Notes under the pieces: model-generated
What the model was told of the DNA's origin: nothing
Database searches by the model: none
Seen by the model: the letters and a program-made list of their open reading frames with translations, nothing else
Shown here: positions 1 through 13,333 of the stretch, piece by piece
How positions within the stretch are numbered: position 1 is the first letter of the stretch
Layout: each line of letters begins with the position of its first letter
Assembly (NCBI GenBank): GCA_008694505.1
Contig: VZDJ01000056.1
Coordinates: 6,389,205 to 6,453,204 of the forward strand
DNA: 64,000 bases
Source: Cyanoderma ruficeps
Taxonomy: Eukaryota; Chordata; Aves; Passeriformes; Timaliidae
Reading direction: 5' to 3'
Translations under genes and position numbers: made by a program

Positions 1-3000
1 AAGGCATTAACTGAGCTCTGACCTGGACTTGTACCACTTTTCCACTGTTTATTTCTGTTTGTACATGAAGAATAGATGAACAGTAGCCAGGAGACTGAAG
101 AAGAGAAGGCGGCAGAATCAATTAAAATGTACTTGGGAAAATGTCAAAGAGAACAAAACAAGCTCATGAAGTAAAGCTGGGGCAGGGGTGAAGGTCAGGG
201 TGGTGCAAAACTCAGGCAGAGGAAGCCAAGGTGACTCTTCACCACCTTCGTGTATACACAGGGTAGCAGGGGATGGGATCTGTTCACTGTCATCTGATCC
301 TGCCACATACATGGCAGCCCCCTAGAAGTCCCCTTTCCCTTGAAGGGGAGCAGGGGATGGGAGCAGAGCCAGCCCAGCACCTTCTGGTCGTTGTGCCCCA
401 GGCAGCAGCTCCGGAGGGCAGCTCACTCTTAAGGATGGTGACTGCCTCCTCAGAGCAATTCTATTCACCAATTTATTCCAGGTATTCCAGTGGAGAACAC
501 TTTGTTGTGTAATTCCCAAGAGAAACAATGAAACAGTTTTCAAGTATTGGATTCAATGGTTCAAAGCATGTTGCAGGATGTTCCTTGGTTGTATGACACA
601 TTTTTGTTGGATTTGTGTTATTCACCAACACTTAAAAGAATAGCAAGCATAGCAAATACACCTAGGATCTCAAACATTTACTACTACTACTTCCCCACAT
701 CCCTGTCTGACTTGGGACCAGACAGGCATTGCTTTCTGGAGCCACCCACACTGAACTTTACAATAGTATAACAGGAGCTTTTCAGGCAAAAAACAATGTG
801 GGAGCTGGAACTAACAAACAAAAACTGGGGAAAGAAAAGGCTCAGCTACAAGTAATTTCACATTCTCATCCTGAGGGCTCACTAGACTTCTGCATGTTTA
901 AAGTCAGACCCACCTTCAATAAATAGAGATAAGAAAGGATATCTCTCCTGCCTGAGGGACCAGCTTTCCTCTTCTGCCATGCCACTTCCCAGATCAGCCA
1001 CTTAACAGCTCAAATCCTATATAATCCTACATGCTACAAGAGTCAACTGCATCATGAAATCTACAAGGATGTCCCCAGAATTCATGTATTCTCAATCCAT
1101 GAAAAAGGAACTGACATAAGGATTGCAGCGTAGAATTCAGACACAGTATATCAATCATATTCCAAACAATGCATGGTGAGAAACATTTTTTTTCTCCAGA
1201 AGACTTTTGGAAATTATTTTCTTTCAAACAAGAAACATATATTTTTGATATAAAACAAGTCTTGCAAACCAAAAACCTGGACAGAGATCATTCAAGCTCG
1301 TGCCAACCATGAATTCACAGTGGGAGAGAGAAAATTGTTGAGTGTAAAATAGCAAGCTCAGTTTAGCTGGGACCTCAGGCATCTCAGATAACTGAGTCAC
1401 AGAGGCAACACAACTAAGCTGGTCATTCATCAAAACCAATCTAGCCACAGACACCACAAGTCCTGTTATCTTGCTGCCAGACACTACGTTTTCCCATATC
1501 AGTCTGCCTTACAGCCTGGTCTCCTCATGGTCTCACAGTCTTCATCATTTTGGTCTTGTTAATTTTTTTCTTTCTTGCAAGAATTTTCACTTCATCCACC
1601 AGGTAAGAGGGGGAGGAGAATGTTCAGATAGACCAAGCCCACATTTTTTCAAATTAACTTGCTGGCTCTTGGGAAAACAAATAGCTCTTCCCCAGCTCTC
1701 TTCAGGGAGTAAAGAAAGAATCTGCATAAAAACACTGACAAATATATTTTACTGACTTTCCTACTTACTCATTGAAAAGAAATTCTCATAGGGAAAATTA
1801 AGGCATTTTTAACCAGGTCTCTTTTCTGAAAGAGACAAAGGAACAAATTTCAGAGGAAAAAAAACCCTCTCTAAAATCAAAACAGTAGAGATTTGCCCTT
1901 GGATAAGCACACAGGGTCTGTATTAGCCACGTCACTTAGTGCATGATTAGTGAGCTGTTAAATACTACAGTACCAGACAACTGCAACAGCATATGCAGAG
2001 CAAACAAGAAGCAAGGTTGTTCCTAAAACAGACCTAAATTATTATGAGTGGTTCTAGAAAGAGAGCTCTCACCACCACTGCAGATGGCTCAACCTGCACG
2101 TGGCTGATGTGCCCGTGGATGACCAAGTTTTTCTTTGCAGGAGGCTCTGCATAAACAGCAGACAATGGGCTGTTCGTGTTCAAGTCTCTCATGTGGAATG
2201 GTTTCCACCCAGAACAGCTTCCAAACATTGCTTTTGCTGACTGAAAGTGAAGCAAAATAACTCCTAAAACACTTGCACCAGTGCTCCTGTTTGGTTTGTT
2301 CCAAGCACACGAGCAACTGCAACACTAACACACCATCTTCAGCTGGGGAAAATGGATATGGCTCCAGTGACCTGCCCTGTGCTTAAACCCTCTTACACCC
2401 ACTGAGCCTGGATCCTACGTATTTTCCATTATGCTGCAGCAACTGATAGAACTTCCATTCTGCTTTATAGTGCCTGTGCATATCTGATTAATTCTTCTTT
2501 CCTGCAGGAAGTCCAGCAGCCATAGACTACATTTTATTAGGTAGAGTATAGCCAGATGATTTCAATAAATCACTTAAAAAAAAGAAAAAGAGACTAGTTT
2601 CCTGGTATTACAATAAAAAACTACTTGAAGAGAATAATTTCAGATGATAAATCTGCTGCCATTCACCAACACTTGCATAGCTGATTAGAAACAGTGCATT
2701 GTCCCAAGCACGTCCCTTCCAACTCCCCACTGGGAACACTCCCCGCAGTACAGATATAAAACATATTCTCTCACACAGGGATACTTATATTGGTGATAAA
2801 CTGGTAACATTTAACAGCTATTGTGCTACATTTTGTGACAGATTGCACAGATCATTTTATACACATTTTCGTAATATTTAGGTCAAAATACATTGGGCAT
2901 TCTCCTACCATCTTGAACTTTAAATAAAAAGTCCAGAGAAATCAGAAAAATCCGTTGTCAACACCAAACCCATCAAAAGCTAAAGGAGCAGAAACAGGAC

Positions 3001-4808
3001 AATGACAGGAGTGTTATGGATGGTCTCAATAGAACCCTACTGCATACATCATATAGAACAACTTTTCCTTGCACGGCTCCAACATTGGATTTTCTTTATG
3101 CATTTCATCTCAGCAGTACACAGGGAAGCAAAGAGGCCATTGAGAGAAGAACAGGAGAAAAATAAAAATCACCTGTGAGCATTATTATTGCATTTGAAAT
3201 GATTTTCCTCCAGCCAGGCTTTTCCAATGGTGTTTGCTGCATCAGTGAGTGCAATAAAGAATTTTAAGCTGGTAAGCTCAAGCATTGCCCCCAGAAGCAG
3301 ATGCTCAGAGGATGGATCACTGCTGCTAACATGGTACAAGCTGCTGCTCCCAAAGCCACTCAGGATTCAAAAGGGGAATTAAGTGAACAACATGAAGGTG
3401 AAACATATTTTCATGTGATGCCTGTGCAAACACATGCAGTAATTTTGCAGCAAGAGAAAATCCAAGCTCTACTAGCCCATAAAGGAATGGTGTTGGGTAA
3501 TTGTTGGTTTGTTAGCTTTTTTTGATGCATTTTACTCAATACAGACATTCACAGTTTCTTTTATTTCTCATGCAGCACTGCCCTTTAAATTTCTATGTAG
3601 TTTCCTACTTTGGCCCCTTTACAATGCAGTTGATTCTGTAACACTGCACATTCCCAGACCTGAAATATGAATGCAAATGATGAGAACTAACTAAACTGAT
3701 TTAAACTCTGTGTTAAGACTGAGAAAAAAAAAAAAGTAGAGTCAGAAGTCTGTGATTAAGTTTAAATATCCTTTGAAATAATTTCACAAGAGTTTATTTG
3801 TGTGACAAGAGGAAGACATCCTCCCTGCTCACTGATAGTCCAAGAACAGAAGCATAATAATATATGAAATAGGAGTATCTGTCTAGCATATAAAATATGG
3901 TTTAATCTATGGGCAAACAGCTGTCATATGTTGACTCTTTGATGATCCAAAAAGCTGTAACTCTTTAACAAGCATCCAGATATCACAACTTACTGCATGC
4001 AGACAGCCTGCAATGAATACCTCTCTCTTGGCAGGTTCCTACACCTTGACTTCTGTCCCCAAATCTTTCTTTAGTGTCAATAACCACAGCTAAAAATCCG
4101 AATCCCAAGTACGGCACCAACTTTCTCTTGTACCTTGGAAAGCACTGCTTTAATTAACAATGAAGTTAGACTGTTGTGTTTGTGTAGGTTGCTGCTCCAG
4201 GCCATCCCTGTAGCGCTGGATGTTTGTGGTCTCCTCAACTTCCTGCCATTCCGTCACTTCTTGCTTGGTGCCTGCCATGAGATATGTCAGCTACAACATC
4301 TGTGCATGTAACATCAAAGATTCACTTTAGTTTACATTCTGGTGAGATGATGTAAAAGCAAGTTGTTTGGGTCTTTTTAAAATTTATTTTTCCTCCTCTT
4401 CTTTCTTTAGAAGAGGACATGCCACTGATGAGTCTCAGTTCAGTGCTGGATTAGCACAGTAAAGTGTGATGGCTGTCTACGAAGGTTGTTGCACGTTCTC
4501 TCCATGGGGGGAAGGAAAAAATATTTTAAAACTTTCCCATCCTCAAGTGTCGAGTGTCTTCTTCTTCCCAGGAGAAGTTTAGTCTATTCAAACTAAATTC
4601 CACTTTTTTCTTCCTTCCGCTTTCATGACTTCAGATGACACGCGGTTACCAGGGGAAAATAAATTTATTTAGAAAAGTTTCTGCATTGAGGAAGAGGAAC
4701 CTCACTGCAACCCTCATATGGTGAATCAATCACTTATAAACTGGTTAGAGGAAGAAATCTGGTCTGGCAGTTAGGATGCTAGTCTCATAATTAAACTGCT
4801 GTGTTAAT
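1..4808. other. unique non-coding DNA, no gene seen
   Basis: I see no exon, RNA gene or recognisable transposon here. The open frames are all under 95 codons, overlap each other on both strands and have no family resemblance. The only low-complexity tracts are a short A/G run near 2575-2593 and a 12-base A run at 3724-3735. Ancient repeats too decayed to see by eye may be present. Confidence 0.65.
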
Positions 4809-4862
4809 TGTCATACAGGTTGCCCTGTAGACAATGACAGCCTGTCATACATGTTGCCCCAG
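4809..4862 (+). repeat. 18-bp direct duplication, 34 bp apart
   Basis: The word TGTCATACAGGTTGCCC at 4809 recurs with one change (G to T) at 4843. The second copy runs straight into the CR1 tail that follows. The sequence between the copies is not repeated, so this is a short direct repeat and not a clean tandem array. Confidence 0.6.
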
Positions 4863-5020
4863 AAGCTGTGGATCCCATCCCTGGAAGTGCCCAAGGCCAA
4901 GCTGTACAGGATTTTGAGAGACCTGGTCCAGTGGAAGATGTTCCTGTCCACTGCAAGGGAGTTGAAACTAGATAATCTTTAAGATTCCTTCTAGCCTAAA
5001 ACGTATTATTTTTCTGTCTA
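4851..5020 (+). mobile_element. CR1 LINE 3'-end fragment
   Basis: This matches the 3' end of the avian CR1 retrotransposon. In order it shows the GTTGCCCCAGAAGCTGTGG segment, CATCCCTGGAAGTG, CAAGGCCAAGCTG, a 'TGGTCCAGTGGAAG' step, and the near-terminal GAACTAGATAATCTTTAAG followed by TTCCTTCTAGCC. The terminal short tandem repeat has decayed to ATTATTTTTCTGTCTAT. CR1 copies are usually 5'-truncated, and this one holds only the 3' untranslated end. Many differences from the family pattern suggest an old copy. Confidence 0.88.
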
Positions 5021-8000
5021 TAATTGGGCATTGAAATATTTTGATGAAACTGGATGCAACTCCCATGTTGAATGCCACACTGTTAGAACGAGGACAGGGG
5101 CATTTCTCTACCTTCTCTAGTGGGAGAATAACTCTATTGAACCCACAGATGCTCAGACCTTATGGTGACACGATGGCATCAGACAGCTTTGTGTTGTAGA
5201 GTACCTGTGCTTGCAAGCCTTAGGAGAAGCTCATATTAAAGCTGCCTGTTTTCACTCTCTCTCCTGCAGTGATGACCAGTACAAGGCTCTTTGGGACATT
5301 AATTATCGACAAGAAGGGAGAGACGAACAGAATTAAGCCACTTAAGGCTTTAAACACACAACCTCCACATAGCAGTTCTGGGGAGCAGGAAAGGTCCTGC
5401 TGCACACAGAGCTGTTGTGGGCAGCCCTAGGCATCCTGCAGAACATGCAGTGTGAGTTCTGCCAGCAGCACCTCACAGGTATGCTCCCAAAACACACCAT
5501 TAACATTTATCCTCTGGAAGACAAGCCTAGATTAAGAGAGTTCTGCATTTCTCCCTTCATCCATAGCCACATGCACATAGCAAAAATGCTAATGTCAGGT
5601 CAGGGGGCATGAGGACAACTTCTGGCTATTTTCATCTTACCAGGTACTGTAAATAAGAATTGCAATTGCTCAGCTCTGCAAGGCCCATATCCAGCAGGCA
5701 AAGCCCTTGAGGCTTTTTTGGTGTGCTTTGGGTGTTTGTCGTGGTATTTTTTTGGTTTTTGTTGTTTGATTTTTTTTCAGTGAAACGGTGACCCTAATGT
5801 CTAGTTTCCCTCTTCAAGGAAAATTTTTCAGTGTAAATAGCATATTTTTTCCTTGTTGTTATATATATATAGACATACACACACACCTGAGAATTTATTT
5901 CTATGGCCAGTTATAATCAATTTGTCTCTGAAATGCTCTTTTGAAACATAGCAAGAAAAAGCCACTGATTCAATAGAGAATATTGACTTTTTCCCTGCTG
6001 CCCTGGATATCTGCCCGAACAAAGAGCTGGTTAGACAAAATACAAAGAACCCTTTTGTGTAGGGCTAAGTTCACCTGGGAGAAGTATTAATGAAGTCCCA
6101 TGGGGGTGGGGACTCAAACTCCCCTGCTTTCAATGATAAAAGAAGACAGGCTCAGAACACCAAATACCCTGCCTTCCTCACCCCTTTCTCTTTAAACCAT
6201 GAGAAGGAGTGCCAATGTAATTGAGAATTCGGGACCTTTCTGCTATTAGTCTATAGGGTCTGTGAAGAAAGCAGGTAGAATTTCAGATGGCACACCAGCT
6301 GCTGCATGGCAGCTGAGGATCTAAACCAAAGATTTTAAGTAGGTCAGTAGTAGAGGAGTGTTAACTCTTACTAAAAGACCTTCAAAAAAGTCAATACCAT
6401 AAGCAATAATTACATGTATTAGCTGTACAAATATCTGAACTTCAAAAATGGTTGTTCAGTGTGTATTAAGCCATTTGTTCAATTTCATTTCTACTGCAGG
6501 AGACAAGAAACAAAACAATTGTTCTCTAGGAAATTTATGTCCACTCTAGTGCAATACTGTCCCTGACATTACTGTGGAAATTATAACACTCCTAACTGAT
6601 AATTATTCACCAGCTGTGCTGAGGAACATTCTTCTCTCACCTCATATATTTGTATTTGTAAACTATATGTAGTTTACAGCCTAAAGTTGGAATAGTCAAA
6701 TATTTTTACTTGGTTCTGTTCTGTTATTTTAACTTTCCTTTAACTCCTGCCAAGCCCATTGCCTTAACTATTATACCATAACAAACTCCTGATTTGAATT
6801 GTGCATTACACAACCTATACCAGAGAAGTGATTTCAGCACTTCTCACACATTGAAAAATAAGACAGTAGATTGCACTCTCTCAAAAGAGTTTAAAAGGAT
6901 GGAAGTGCATGAACAAGGTGAAGCTGACATGATCCAAGTGGCAGTTCCAGGCTGGTCTGCCTGGGCAGAGCAGACAGCTGCAGGAGCATAAGAACAGCAC
7001 AAGCAAGAGCATCACCCAAGGGATGGGACCTGTCTGTCCACAGCCTTGGTGAGTGAGGTGTGCAGCTGCTTCCCTAGCCACAGGATGAAACAATCACTTC
7101 AAAAGAGAAGGAAGGGGCTACCCCTCCACACACACCGTTGGCACCCCAGTAATTGCAGAAGAGGAGAGCCCAGGCAGGCACAGGGTAATAACCTTTTCCT
7201 TACAACCGAGAAATTGTGTGATTCCTGAAATACCTTCACACATTTTTGGGACAACTGTGTTGCCTGTGGTGATACAAACATAGCCCTTCTGCCCTCTTCC
7301 TGAGGCCGTTTTGTAGCACAAGTTCTGCTGCTTCTCTAGTGGAACCATCAAAACATCTCCCTGCTGTGCTCTTCCTGTGCAAAGCACAAAAACACCTACA
7401 CAACTTATTGGGATTCAATTGCTTTTGCAACAGCCACAGTTTCAATGAGAAGGGCATACTTCCAGATCATCTAATTTATTTTGAAGACCACCTCTGGAAA
7501 CTGTCCCATTAACCTCTTTCTCCATCTCCAGTGCACACTCGTTCCAGTAACACAGTGCATGAGCACAGCCTGCTCAGGTGGGCTGTCAAACACCCCTGGG
7601 TTTGTGAATCGTGGCTACCACCAAAGTAATACCTCTGTGCCCACCTCTGCTGAGCACAGGCTGCTGAAACAAGTGCACACTTCTCTCTTTTGAAGGCTAA
7701 AAATCACAACTGAATGTTATTAAGAGCACATATATTGAATGATCAGCTCAGAGCTAGGAACAATTAAGATAGGCTGCCAAAGCAGAAAGATTTATGGCCT
7801 TCAGGAAACCACTGTTTTGAAGGAGTCATTCTTCAGACTTGTAATGTAAAATGGTTTTGATGAGCCAATTTCCTTTTCCCCTTCCATACATCCCCAACAT
7901 ACACATACTGCCTAGATTTTCTATTATTTTATTTCCCAAAAAAATTAGAAATGCTGAGATCATACCAGCACTTGACACAGATGCACTGTCATTTCAAATA

Positions 8001-9759
8001 ATGCTCATCATTCAAGAGAAATACTACAGCAATCACCCTGTAATATACTTTTAAGTAGGGGTCTCACAGAACAAATGCTTTAAAGGCATTTTAGGCTGGA
8101 CTTTAATAAGTAAAAATCTCATAGGTGGTCAAATGCTTTTGCTCTGGGTAGATAAGTTCTTTCTGATAGTAGAACTAAATCAAAATAAATCTGGTTAGTG
8201 TTCTTAGGTAAATTATCCTGTCATCTGAAAAACAAGTCTCTGTAGACATAATTGAAGGTTACTACTTTAATAGAGGGTGTAATGACTCCATGCTAGCTGC
8301 ACTTAGCAGGCATCTGGTATGGTAAGTCAATATAACATTAAATAGGATATATTATACTGCTTTTGTTATAAAAAGCCAATAGCAAAAAGACAGCAACACA
8401 ATTTTTCAGACAGCACAGCCCAAGACTTTCTGCAAAGACTCCTTAGAAAATCGAAATAAGGCTGAGTATTCCAATTCCACCAACATTTTAGGTTAAAAGA
8501 TACACACAAATTCATTACTTAGGGTGAACACATATGCAGAATCTTCTGTCTTCATGCAAAAAAGGGCGTGAGGTAGCCTAGACTGAACTTTCCCCTGGGA
8601 ATGTAGGAAGGAGTACCTCTTTCACCTAGAGTGTCACAGGGGACCTTCCAACCAGAAAGAACCACACCCATCAGCTAGTTTCCCAGATCTCTCCTCTCAG
8701 AGGAAATAACTGGACTCAATCACAGTGTGAAAGCATCTTTATCTGCCTTTCAGTCTTGCTTGTTAGAGTTGGTTAGCCAAGGGCACTGAGGGGCTCCATG
8801 TGGGTGGCATTGTCTGCTGGCCCTCATGCCACTCCCCAGAACTTCTTCTCTATAGGGGCAGTCCCAGTTTGAGTTGTAGTTTTACTGAGTCGGTATATAA
8901 ATTTAAATAAAAATATATTAAAGATCTGAATCTTGAGCTTCAGCCTGTACAAGGTACAAAAGCACAGCGGGGAACTCAAGCACTTCACCGTGTCACTTTG
9001 GCTGGAATGTTTAAGTGAATAATCATCACCTTACCTGCCAGACATAATGATACTTTATAATCCTTAGGAATCACACCAGTGTATGTGTGCATACAGAGAT
9101 AAAACAGGTAAACTTGTCTCCTTTTTGGCCAGGTTGGAGACATGCTCTGTACATCCCAAGTTAAATAGGAATCTTGGTTACATCATCTAACATGATTTGT
9201 CTCCTGACCACTTCATTAAAATTTCAGTGCCTAACTGTTAAAATGATAAAGCATCAGCACAAGCCTAGCTTTTTTGGTTTAACCTGAAGACTGATGCATA
9301 TTCTCCTAACACTTGCTGAAAGATTTTATTTTATTAGGTCACATTACAGAACTGTCTTCCTGAAGACTGAAATCATCTCCTTGGTGATAGCATGCTTGAC
9401 TGACATGATTGCACTCACCAACATCTTGTAGACAGCTGTGAACGTTTGCAGTGGTGCCAATTAATCCACGATAGCATCAATGGAGACAGAGAAACAAAGA
9501 AGCCGACATAAAAAGCTCTATTGAATAACATAATAAATGAGTGATGCAGGTGTTCTGTGACTGGGCTTAATTTTTTCAGCCTTGCAGAAAGTTAACACTT
9601 GAGTCACCTTGGTCAAGGTGTCTCCCAGTCATTGTCTCTTGGCTGCCTCCTCTCCAATGGCAACACACACCATGCTCCGAGTTCTACTCTCAAGTATAAA
9701 GCTTGTATATACAAATACTATAAATAAATTTTCATGGTACAGCTGGAGGGACTTCGGTT
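5021..9759. other. unique non-coding DNA, no gene seen
   Basis: No supported gene. A T/G-rich stretch lies at about 5728-5781, and a short (TA)n then (CA)n stretch at about 5861-5886. Open frames of 60-89 codons near 6794-7693 overlap on both strands, as expected by chance. Nothing resembling an RNA gene or recent transposon was seen. Confidence 0.65.
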
Positions 9760-10110
9760 TCTAAAACAGCCTTCAACACTCTGATGATACTTAAAGGATT
9801 TTTTGTGGCATCGGAAAGGGCATCATTTCAGATAATCACTAGGAATGGTTGCAATGTCCAATGAACAGAATGGCAAAAGTCAAAACGATGAGCCTAAAAC
9901 TCACTGAATTTAATGGTATGTGAGCACATGGTAGTTGTTTTGCTGAATGGGGGCCTTGCAATCTTAGCTTAATGAGTTGCTTTGTAAGCCCTGAGCTAAA
10001 TGGAGCTTGGAATCTTTAATGACCAATCTGTGTAAACAGCAGCTACTAAGTAACACTTTAATGCCTTGATGATCTTTTAATTTAATAGACAAATGATGAA
10101 GCAATTTTAA
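9760..10110. promoter_or_regulatory. candidate conserved non-coding element
   Basis: The stretch has an even, motif-dense, non-repetitive texture typical of conserved vertebrate enhancers. A forkhead-type TGTAAACA lies at 10031-10038, with a CCAAT pentamer just before it at 10023-10027. Several TAAT cores occur between 10040 and 10090. Conservation cannot be measured here, so this is an inference from texture and motifs only. Confidence 0.25.
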
Positions 10111-10379
10111 CCAGCATCATAGCATTAGTGCAGCAGGGAATGCACACTGGAATGAGCAAACAGAATAAGCAAGCAAGGATACAAAGGATGAACAGTATCT
10201 GGTACAACTCAGATGCTCAGATGTGCTTTCCAGAAGTGAGATCTCCAGTATTTGTCACAGTTCAGAATGAACCTAATTTAGAAGAATAGTGGTAAGGTGG
10301 TCCTTTAATCCTGAAGTGTACTGGGCCGGGGTTTTAAAGCCATGGTTCCATTCGTGCTAAAGGACACAATGTGATTAAA

Positions 10380-10730
10380 GCACAGTATTGAAAAACCATC
10401 TTGGCATGCTCACAGTGAAAATGGAGATCGTGAAATCCCAGCCTGGCAATATCACAGCTGCAACGGGAAGGGCTGTGCCAATGAGGGGTAATGGAGCAAG
10501 GTCATTATGGTCAGTACAGTCATTTACAACCTGCACCCCTTCTGTCACAAGGATTGTGTTAGATATCAGTCAAGTAATGAAATAAACTCTTTATGAAAAA
10601 GATGTGGTTGAAGGCACGATGAAAGCAGGGCTGTGTACTTACAACACATTGCAATGTCTTTCAAGAAGTGCCGAGCATTTCCCTGGAAGCGCACGAGCCA
10701 AGAGTACACCTAAGGTCTGCATTTAATCTG
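10380..10730. promoter_or_regulatory. candidate conserved non-coding element
   Basis: This is a non-repetitive block that keeps several CpG dinucleotides in a CpG-poor area, for example around GTGCCGAGCATTT and GGAAGCGCACGAGCC at about 10670-10700. A 65-codon frame at 10388-10585 has no family resemblance, and I read it as chance. The call rests on texture and CpG retention, and needs a cross-species alignment. Confidence 0.2.
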
Positions 10731-11190
10731 CTGATGTGCTTGCAGGGGCAGTGTAATATAGCAGGCTGCAGGTGCAGGCACTCTGTGAACCCATGCCTTT
10801 GAAACTTGGCCACTGCTCTTTTCTTTTCAAACATCACCACTGGATCTTACCAAAGATGCCAGCTGCTTTACAGGGTCACTCGGTTGGTGACAACACTTCC
10901 AATATGTGCTGAGCTCTCCCCAAAGCTCTCCTGTTACCCACTATACACTGAATCCTCTCAGTTCAATCTGCTCCTTTCCATCCTACCAGACCTGTATATT
11001 CATTACTTGCCTACTTTTCCTCCTTGCCAAATCCTTTCTTCCCTGTCAGACTCCCTGGTGCCTGGCAGTACTGTTCCATGGGGTTATGCCACACTTGGCT
11101 GTCTCCAAAGGTTTGGTCCTTTTCCTGCTGCGTTGTTTCCAAGGCTCACAATATCTAGGGCTTCTCTGAATAAACTGTGTCTCAAATATA
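10731..11190. other. non-coding DNA, no gene seen
   Basis: The stretch is pyrimidine-rich on the plus strand from about 10900 to 11060, which produces overlapping open frames (134 and 87 codons) rich in Ser, Leu and Pro. Such composition is a common cause of chance ORFs, and no domain is visible. Confidence 0.55.
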
Positions 11191-13333
11191 TCACCCTTTC
11201 CCTGGGCTGAGAGCACTAAAGAACTTGGGAAGTTCAAAGACAACATCCACGTTCTGGCTTAAATGGAGTTCAGGAGAAAGGTGAAGTCTCTGCTGGGTTG
11301 CATAGGCAGCTTTGGGTATGGTCCTGTGTGAACCTTGGGAGTCACTTCCTATTTCCTTTCTGATCAGGTTCTCCCTTTGCCAGGGAATATATTTACCGTT
11401 TTCTTTAAAAACATAAGTCATATCTCTAACATTTCTTCCTTTGAAAATGAGCTGCAACTTGTGCAGGTTTCTGTAGATCTCTGCCATAAAGACATCAGCT
11501 TTTGGACTGGCTAATATCTGAGATGTATACCATTGTACCATCACACTGTGGATAAAAAATGTTCCTTGTGTATTGGAGGGCAGAAGGACTTTTTTTCTTC
11601 AGTTACATTTAGAGGCAGCATGAGAGAAAAAGGGGCTTGTCCAAAGTGTAAATGTCATTCTTGAGGACGCAGGAACAGAGAGGCCTGAAGAGACACATTT
11701 CATATTCCTCAGAGGGGCTTCTTGAGTTGCTGATAAAGCCACTTCCTCAAGGAGGATATGTGGGATGTGCCAGGACCTTCAACAGACTTGCAGGAGAGAC
11801 CTGGATGTCAGAGGGAAGCCAAGAGACACAGGGGTGGCCAGGGACAGGGCAAGTGCAGGGCTGAATCAGAGCAGAATATCTTTGAATTGGCACTGGAGTA
11901 GTCTGTGTTACACCCAGAAGCTCCCTGCTTTGATCAGTTTTGATTTGTTATAATCTTAATACTCAAAGATATTTTATGTATCTTTCAACCTCTCTTTGCC
12001 TGAAGCTGGTTCATCCATCCATCCCAAAAACTAAAGCAGGAAGTTGATGGAGGGTTCTGAATCTGTGGAAAATTTGTCTTCAGGCTTATGGGCACAGCTC
12101 TTCCCTGCTCATCTTTCAGAAAGCCAGCTCCCCTGAAATGGTTGGTGATGTTGCTCCTGCCTGGCTGAGAGTGCCAGCAGCTGCTCTTGGTCTCTCAGCT
12201 GCAGAATGCTTTCCTTGGGGCAGATAAACTGGCCTGTCCTGAAGCACTGATAGTGGTGAAAAGCTTTGGCTAAGTGGTTCCTCCACTTAGATAAGCTGCT
12301 CTTAACTTTTCCTCGAGGTTTTTCTTTCCTTTATGTGGCCGCTGATCCAGACTATGTTGGCTTTTATGGGTGCATTAATAAGTCTGCTGTGAAAGTTTGC
12401 CAGTTCATTATTTAATGGCTCCATCAAGACTAAACAGAATTCTCTCCAAATCCATCCATCTCTGCAGAATAAGCCCTGACAAAGCCTTGTGTCCCAAATA
12501 AGCTGCACAGGGATATTGTCCTATGCTTAAGCTGGGGGTATCACAGTGTTTTGTTGCAGCCACATCCACGCCTCCCTCCTGCACTGCTGGAGGTGACACT
12601 GCTCTGTGCCAGCAGCTCTCATGCACCCAGAAGGTAACATCCCTGCTCTGGAGGTTTCTTATCACTAGCCTGCATTTCCCCACTATGCTCAGAATGGTTT
12701 TATTATATTTCTCCTAATTTTTTCTCCTTATCAGGTGACAGTCCAGTTGGCAGGGAAGAGGTTGTTGATTCAATAATGTACATGCAAACGGAGCCAAGTG
12801 GTTGGCAGTCCTGTCCTGTCTCAAGGATTTATTGAGTCTGGATCTGAAAACTTCATACTGTGAGTCTCCTCTTTTCACTTCTTTTCTTTTTCTTCTTCTT
12901 TTTTTAGTTCTTGCAGTCACTGATGCTTTGGAATGAGGCAAAGCTCCTCTCTCAACCTTTGCCTCATAGCTCAGAGATGGACCAGCACATACTGAGACCC
13001 AGGATGCTCATGACCCCAGACAGCTTCTGTTTGCCTTTTGGTTCCTCTGTTTGACTCATGTTCTTCCTTTCTTGAGATCTGCTTATCTCCCAGCCTGCTG
13101 GCTCTTAGGAGGCATTTCTCTAGGATTAAAGCTGCGTGTCTCACCACTGGCTCCTGCACGATGCAGTCCCACACTTCATAAATAATCTGATCTGTAATTA
13201 GCAAAATTTTCTGTCTCCAGACTTGCAGCTCTAGTCCTGCACACTCCAGTGAATCCCTCCTCATTTCTTCTTTACTGAAACTGAAAACATCATTCACCTC
13301 CTCTTTGAGATTGATGTGCTCATGTGACACCTG
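11191..13333 (-). pseudogene. stack of minus-strand ORFs, possible decayed coding region
   Basis: Reading down the minus strand, open frames follow one another with little gap: 13330-12971 (119 codons), 12941-12714, 12683-12408, 12508-12302, a further open stretch at about 12300-12109, and 11544-11191 (117 codons). The first is rich in Glu, Lys, Arg and Leu, begins after an acceptor-like TCTGCCTCCCAG, and has no ATG at its start (the frame opens with GTG). The second has a basic cluster (KKRRRKRK). Frame changes between segments would fit a decayed gene or retrocopy. I recognise no protein family, and ORFs of this length are expected by chance, so confidence is low. Confidence 0.2.

Noticed and set aside
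5861..5886. (TA)n/(CA)n microsatellite
   Set aside because: Only about 11 and 13 bases long; too short to be notable on its own.
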